From Trachelipus rathkii (taxonomy: Eukaryota > Arthropoda > Malacostraca > Isopoda > Trachelipodidae), in NCBI GenBank assembly GCA_015478945.1, contig JABUQX010032656.1, positions 1 through 10,000 on the forward strand: a stretch of DNA of 10,000 nt. Reading direction: 5' to 3'. This document shows positions 7,640 to 10,000 of this stretch, piece by piece (the first letter of the stretch is position 1; each line of letters opens with the position of its first letter). The translations under genes were made by a program, and so were the position numbers. The notes under the pieces were generated by a model that was not told the DNA's origin, ran no database searches, and was given only the letters and a program-made list of their open reading frames with translations.

Positions 7640-8675
7640 TCTCTTCATAAGAGCTTCAATCCCTGGTCCAAATCTATATACAACCCATCCCCTTCCCCCC
7701 CCCCCACAAAACCCCCATTACTCCTATATAAGCACCCTTTCTTCTCGTCATCAAACTCACATTCCTCTCCTCCAGGCAATCCTTTACTGCCTCAATCCAC
7801 TTTTTCCTCTTTCTCTTCTCTCTCTCACAATCTTCCCGGTCATTCCAACACACTCACCACTTATACACCGAGCCATAACAACGAACTATTCATCAACCAA
7901 TTATTAATTCATGAAGTACCAAACCAAAAGATGTCAAGGAATACTAATCATTTTATTACTTCTGCTTTTACTCCTCTTCACACCATTTACAACTTCCTAA
8001 CGTTTCATTATTCATTTATTCAAGTCCTCTCACCCTCTCTCCACAACCTCCTCTCCTACAGATTCCATCTAACAGGAGCATTTATCACTTCATATAGATC
8101 ACGGATCCTTTACTCCAGACCATAGTATACGTATACATTAACACAGGGAACAAAATACCCTCATTAAGATCACCAACCTGCATCATAACTTATCCCTCTA
8201 CATTCCGGACAAACATTTAATTGCTCAGGTCGAAGCCATTCTCCTACTATTTCCACAACTTTCCTAACACTCTTGCATTCATCCGTTCCCTATTTTCATC
8301 CAACATAATCCTAAATATTTTAAACTCAGACACTTTGTTCCAGGTGCTCACCATCCAACATAACTCACGCCGAGGGACTTTCCTCCACTCATCAATCAGA
8401 ACCTACTTCTTATCTTACGATTATTATTCAAACCTCGAACTCTGCTGTTTTTTACCACTTCTCCTACCATAATTCCTCACGTTACCATATTTCTCTCTAC
8501 TCCATGATTTATCCCATGAATACTCTCTATCACAGAATACTTAAGTATTCATCTGCATATATATGAGCTAGACACCTCCCTCTTTGCAAATTTCTCTATT
8601 AATTTTTTCTATCATCTTCTCCTTCTCATCTCTCACTCTCTTATTTTTCTTTCATAACTCCCACCATTATATACA
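7640..8675 (-). pseudogene. RT C-terminal region of LINE copy 3 (broken)
   Basis: This is a decayed remnant of the palm/thumb and C-terminal part of the LINE reverse transcriptase. At the catalytic site the minus strand reads YADE (8548-8559), so the second Asp of YADD appears as Glu; local indels make the alignment uncertain. Position and shared blocks with copies 1 and 2 support the call more than the peptide does. Multiple stops rule out function. Confidence 0.65.
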
Positions 8676-9065
8676 AACTATATATATTTAAATACATTAA
8701 TCACATTTCCTCCTCATTCTTTGCCTTATAATTTTTATTTAAATTATATATGTATTAGTTATCAAACCATCACTACTACTATCTATATAACATGGAAGTA
8801 TAGAATAGACCCTATTCATCAAAAGTGAGAAGGGTAAGTTGTTTAGCACGCCTCAAGAGTTATATCTCCAACAACTCACCAGACGATCAAAATTAATTAT
8901 ATAGCATAGATGAAGCATAAGTATATACAGTCAAGAGGTACTTATATGGTAGTATAAATGTGAAGATTAAAATATAGATTCATAAGCATAATAAGATGAC
9001 AATCAAGAAAGTATATATGGTAATAAGTATAGTTATTACTATAATATATATATCATATAACATAC
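8676..9065. other. AT-rich presumed TAF8 intron sequence
   Basis: Between LINE copy 3 and the TAF8 exon at 9066 the sequence is AT-rich and shows no conserved peptide on the minus strand. I searched it by eye for the next TAF8 exon (a Tyr-Ala-Lys-type segment, then a Pro/His-rich stretch) and found none. One short minus-strand open stretch near 8827-8868 is not convincing. It begins with a canonical donor (GTATGT on the minus strand, 9065-9060), so it is most simply intronic. Confidence 0.6.
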
Positions 9066-9480
9066 TGGTAAATTATCAATGTTTATCCCCATTTCTGCTA
9101 TTGCTAGTTGTATATCAGCTACAACTGGTTCAGTACGATATGCAATCTCTGTATAATTTCTGCTACTTCGTCCGATTTCAGTTATGACTGCAAAATAATG
9201 TAAAAGTTTAATTATAAGAGTTAAGATGTTTACCCTCCAAAAAAATATGATCAGAAATTTGATAATTTTTTAATTTTTAAACAATGGAGATATTACAAAT
9301 AAAAAATTTAATAGTGTTACCACTTTGTAACATTTCAACAAGTGAGCCCAGTGCTGCTTTTTCAACAGACTGAAAGCCTGTCTCTAACAAAATTGCTCCA
9401 ACTGCTGCAGACATTATTTTCCTTCTTGGATTTCCATTTGTTGAAGAATCTGATGAACTGACAGGATGAGAACTCGTCAT
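9066..9480 (-). CDS. TAF8: TAF8, TFIID subunit: N-terminal histone fold, two exons, partial
   Basis: The coding exons are 9321-9480 and 9066-9187, read right to left, and join in frame (160 + 122 bases = 94 codons). TAF8 is a nuclear subunit of the general transcription factor TFIID; its histone fold pairs with TAF10. The product starts at Met (9478-9480, A at -3) with a Ser-rich stretch of about 18 residues. The BTP-type histone fold follows: RRKIMSAAVGAILLETGF, SVEKAALGSLVEMLQS, then, across the splice, ITEIGRSSRNYTEIAYRTEP and VVADIQLAIAEMGINIDNLP. This follows the animal TAF8 pattern, including MLQS-x-I-x-EIGR, an RT-x-P turn and EMG-x-N-x-D-x-LP. The nearest upstream in-frame stop is TAA at 9553-9555, with no other in-frame Met between, supporting this start. 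The proline-rich C-terminal part is not in the window. TAF3 and SPT7-like proteins share the fold but fit less well. Confidence 0.88.
9188..9320 (-). other. TAF8: TAF8 intron, 133 bases, GT..AG
   Basis: The donor is G|GTAACA at 9321/9320 and the acceptor is TTTTGCAG|TC ending at 9188. It is a phase 1 intron: the last G of the first exon plus TC forms a Val codon in the histone fold. Removing it restores one uninterrupted fold, which is the main evidence. A competing GT two bases before the chosen donor breaks the frame. A second canonical donor (CCA|GTATGT) closes the next exon at 9066 in phase 0. Confidence 0.88.
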
Positions 9481-9525
9481 TTTTATGTAACTTGATAAAT
9501 CTTTTTGAAAACAAATATATATAAG

Positions 9526-9546
9526 CTGGAAGTAAGAAAAAAAAAA
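9526..9546 (-). other. TAF8: Candidate 3' splice site upstream of TAF8 start
   Basis: On the minus strand a run of T and C ends in CTTCCAG at 9526, an excellent splice acceptor 45 bases before the TAF8 start codon. This suggests a 5' UTR exon farther right, outside or near the end of the window. The 45 bases between acceptor and ATG are open in frame, so an upstream coding exon cannot be excluded, although the fold begins near the called Met. Confidence 0.55.
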
Positions 9547-9795
9547 TACATATTATAGCTTGAAGAGTAAAAAAAAATTTATTTTGCATCGAAAAAAAAA
9601 CTACAGAATTTTGGCTAATTCAAATTCTAAATAAGGGTAAGAGAGGAAGTGATAAAATTATATAGAGAATCCACAAAATATTATCCTACTCCTTACACAG
9701 GATTTAGAAAGTTTAAGCAGATTTCCAACTCCTTTTAACAATACATTCCTGGTTATAATGAAGAAACATCAACTTATTTAAGTCTATATTAATAA
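9547..9795. other. TAF8: AT-rich sequence upstream of TAF8
   Basis: It contains several A/T homopolymers (for example 9571-9577 and 9592-9600), no open frame of note, and no core-promoter motif that stands out from the base composition. It is probably 5' intron or upstream sequence of TAF8. Confidence 0.5.
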
Positions 9796-9860
9796 ACTTC
9801 AATAATGATGATGATAATAGCAATAATAACCACAGCAAAACCAATTTAAAAAGTAATAAT
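9796..9860. repeat. Imperfect AAT/ATG microsatellite
   Basis: AATAATGATGATGATAAT followed by further AATAAT units is interrupted by a short C-containing stretch (CCACAGCAAAACC) before AATAATAATC. It is an old simple repeat beside the candidate element tail at 9861-9900. Confidence 0.7.
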
Positions 9861-10000
9861 AATCAGAATCAGAACAATTTATTAAATACATAGAAAATAC
9901 AATTTAGTTATAATAACAAAGATGACATAAATTTTTATATTATATTGTCAAAACTTTTACAATTTCAATACATCAATCCATTATAATAACCAAAATTAAT
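9861..10000 (-). mobile_element. Possible 3' tail of another retroelement (weak)
   Basis: On the minus strand TTTAATAAATTGTTCTGATT is followed by CTGATTATTATT: an AATAAA signal, then a short TTCTGA repeat, then AAT triplets. Invertebrate non-LTR elements often end this way. The body of the element would lie at 9900-10000 and beyond, where I see no coding sequence. The same layout could arise by chance in such AT-rich DNA. Confidence 0.25.

Larger units (their letters stand above)
7441..8675 (-). mobile_element. LINE copy 3, strongly 5'-truncated, degenerate
   Basis: A third copy of the same family and orientation. Its 3' UTR (7483-7625) and C-terminal coding remnants match copies 1 and 2. 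All three share CCAGACCATAGT (2029-2040, 5611-5622, 8115-8126), and CTCAGACACTT near 8326 matches copy 2 near 5810. Similarity fades at about 8675, just beyond the RT palm, so the endonuclease and the first RT motifs are absent. It is more diverged and more AT-rich than the other two, which suggests an older insertion. An 11-base C run (7695-7705) sits in its C-terminal region. Confidence 0.8.

Noticed and set aside
7229..7648. Minus-strand open frame of 139 codons, the longest in the window
   Set aside because: Most of it is translation of the AT microsatellite (Ile-Tyr repeats), and the rest is LINE 3' UTR. It is a by-product of the repeat.
1669..8472. A series of small plus-strand proteins as a novel gene cluster
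   Set aside because: They recur at equivalent places in the three LINE copies, change frame freely, have low complexity and show no start context. Minus-strand RT and endonuclease motifs explain the region.
8821..8870. Possible third TAF8 exon on the minus strand
   Set aside because: A short open stretch reads LLRRAKQLTLLTFDE, but it lacks a convincing acceptor, has an in-frame stop just upstream, and does not resemble the Pro-rich segment expected after the histone fold.
8996..9187. Plus-strand open frame of 63 codons
   Set aside because: It is antisense to the TAF8 exon at 9066-9187. The minus strand gives a conserved histone-fold peptide with splice sites, while the plus-strand product has no recognisable motif.
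9362..9589. Minus-strand open frame of 75 codons overlapping TAF8
   Set aside because: It runs in a different frame through the 5' region and the candidate acceptor, and has no known motif. The TAF8 frame explains the same bases.

Overview
This window looks like animal nuclear DNA, most likely from an arthropod. I favour a decapod crustacean, because the dominant repeat reads like a LINE family I know from decapod genomes. That species-level guess rests on memory, not on a search. The signs of a eukaryote are spliced exons with canonical GT..AG sites, long (AT)n and (AAT)n microsatellites, decayed non-LTR retrotransposons, and no compact coding.

Layout from left to right: 1-455 is unassigned AT-rich DNA with one short palindrome. 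An imperfect (AAT)n tract runs 456-607. A diverged two-copy direct repeat with a period near 210 bp fills 721-1110. From 1112 to 8675 lies a chain of three minus-strand copies of one LINE family, each with an AT microsatellite at its 3' (left) end. Copy 1 (about 1426-4845) is close to full length, with an APE-type endonuclease followed by a reverse transcriptase. Copy 2 (about 5000-7133) is 5'-truncated and keeps the clearest RT motifs, including YADD. Copy 3 (about 7441-8675) is shorter, more diverged, and truncated inside RT. All three are full of single-base indels and stops, so none is an intact gene. In two copies the 3' terminus keeps an inverted repeat next to the AT tail.

The one host gene I can identify is on the minus strand at 9066-9480. 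Two exons separated by a 133-base intron join in frame into a 94-residue histone-fold (BTP) segment that reads as the N-terminus of TAF8, a TFIID subunit. A third exon should lie to the left, but I cannot find one. The simplest reading is that the LINE chain sits in sense orientation in the next TAF8 intron. From 9526 to 10000 there is a candidate 3' splice site, A-runs, an imperfect AAT/ATG tract and a possible tail of another retroelement.

I see no tRNA, rRNA, CRISPR array, bacterial operon or new defence system here. The points of interest are the TAF8 exon pair and the way LINE copies and AT microsatellites are chained together.
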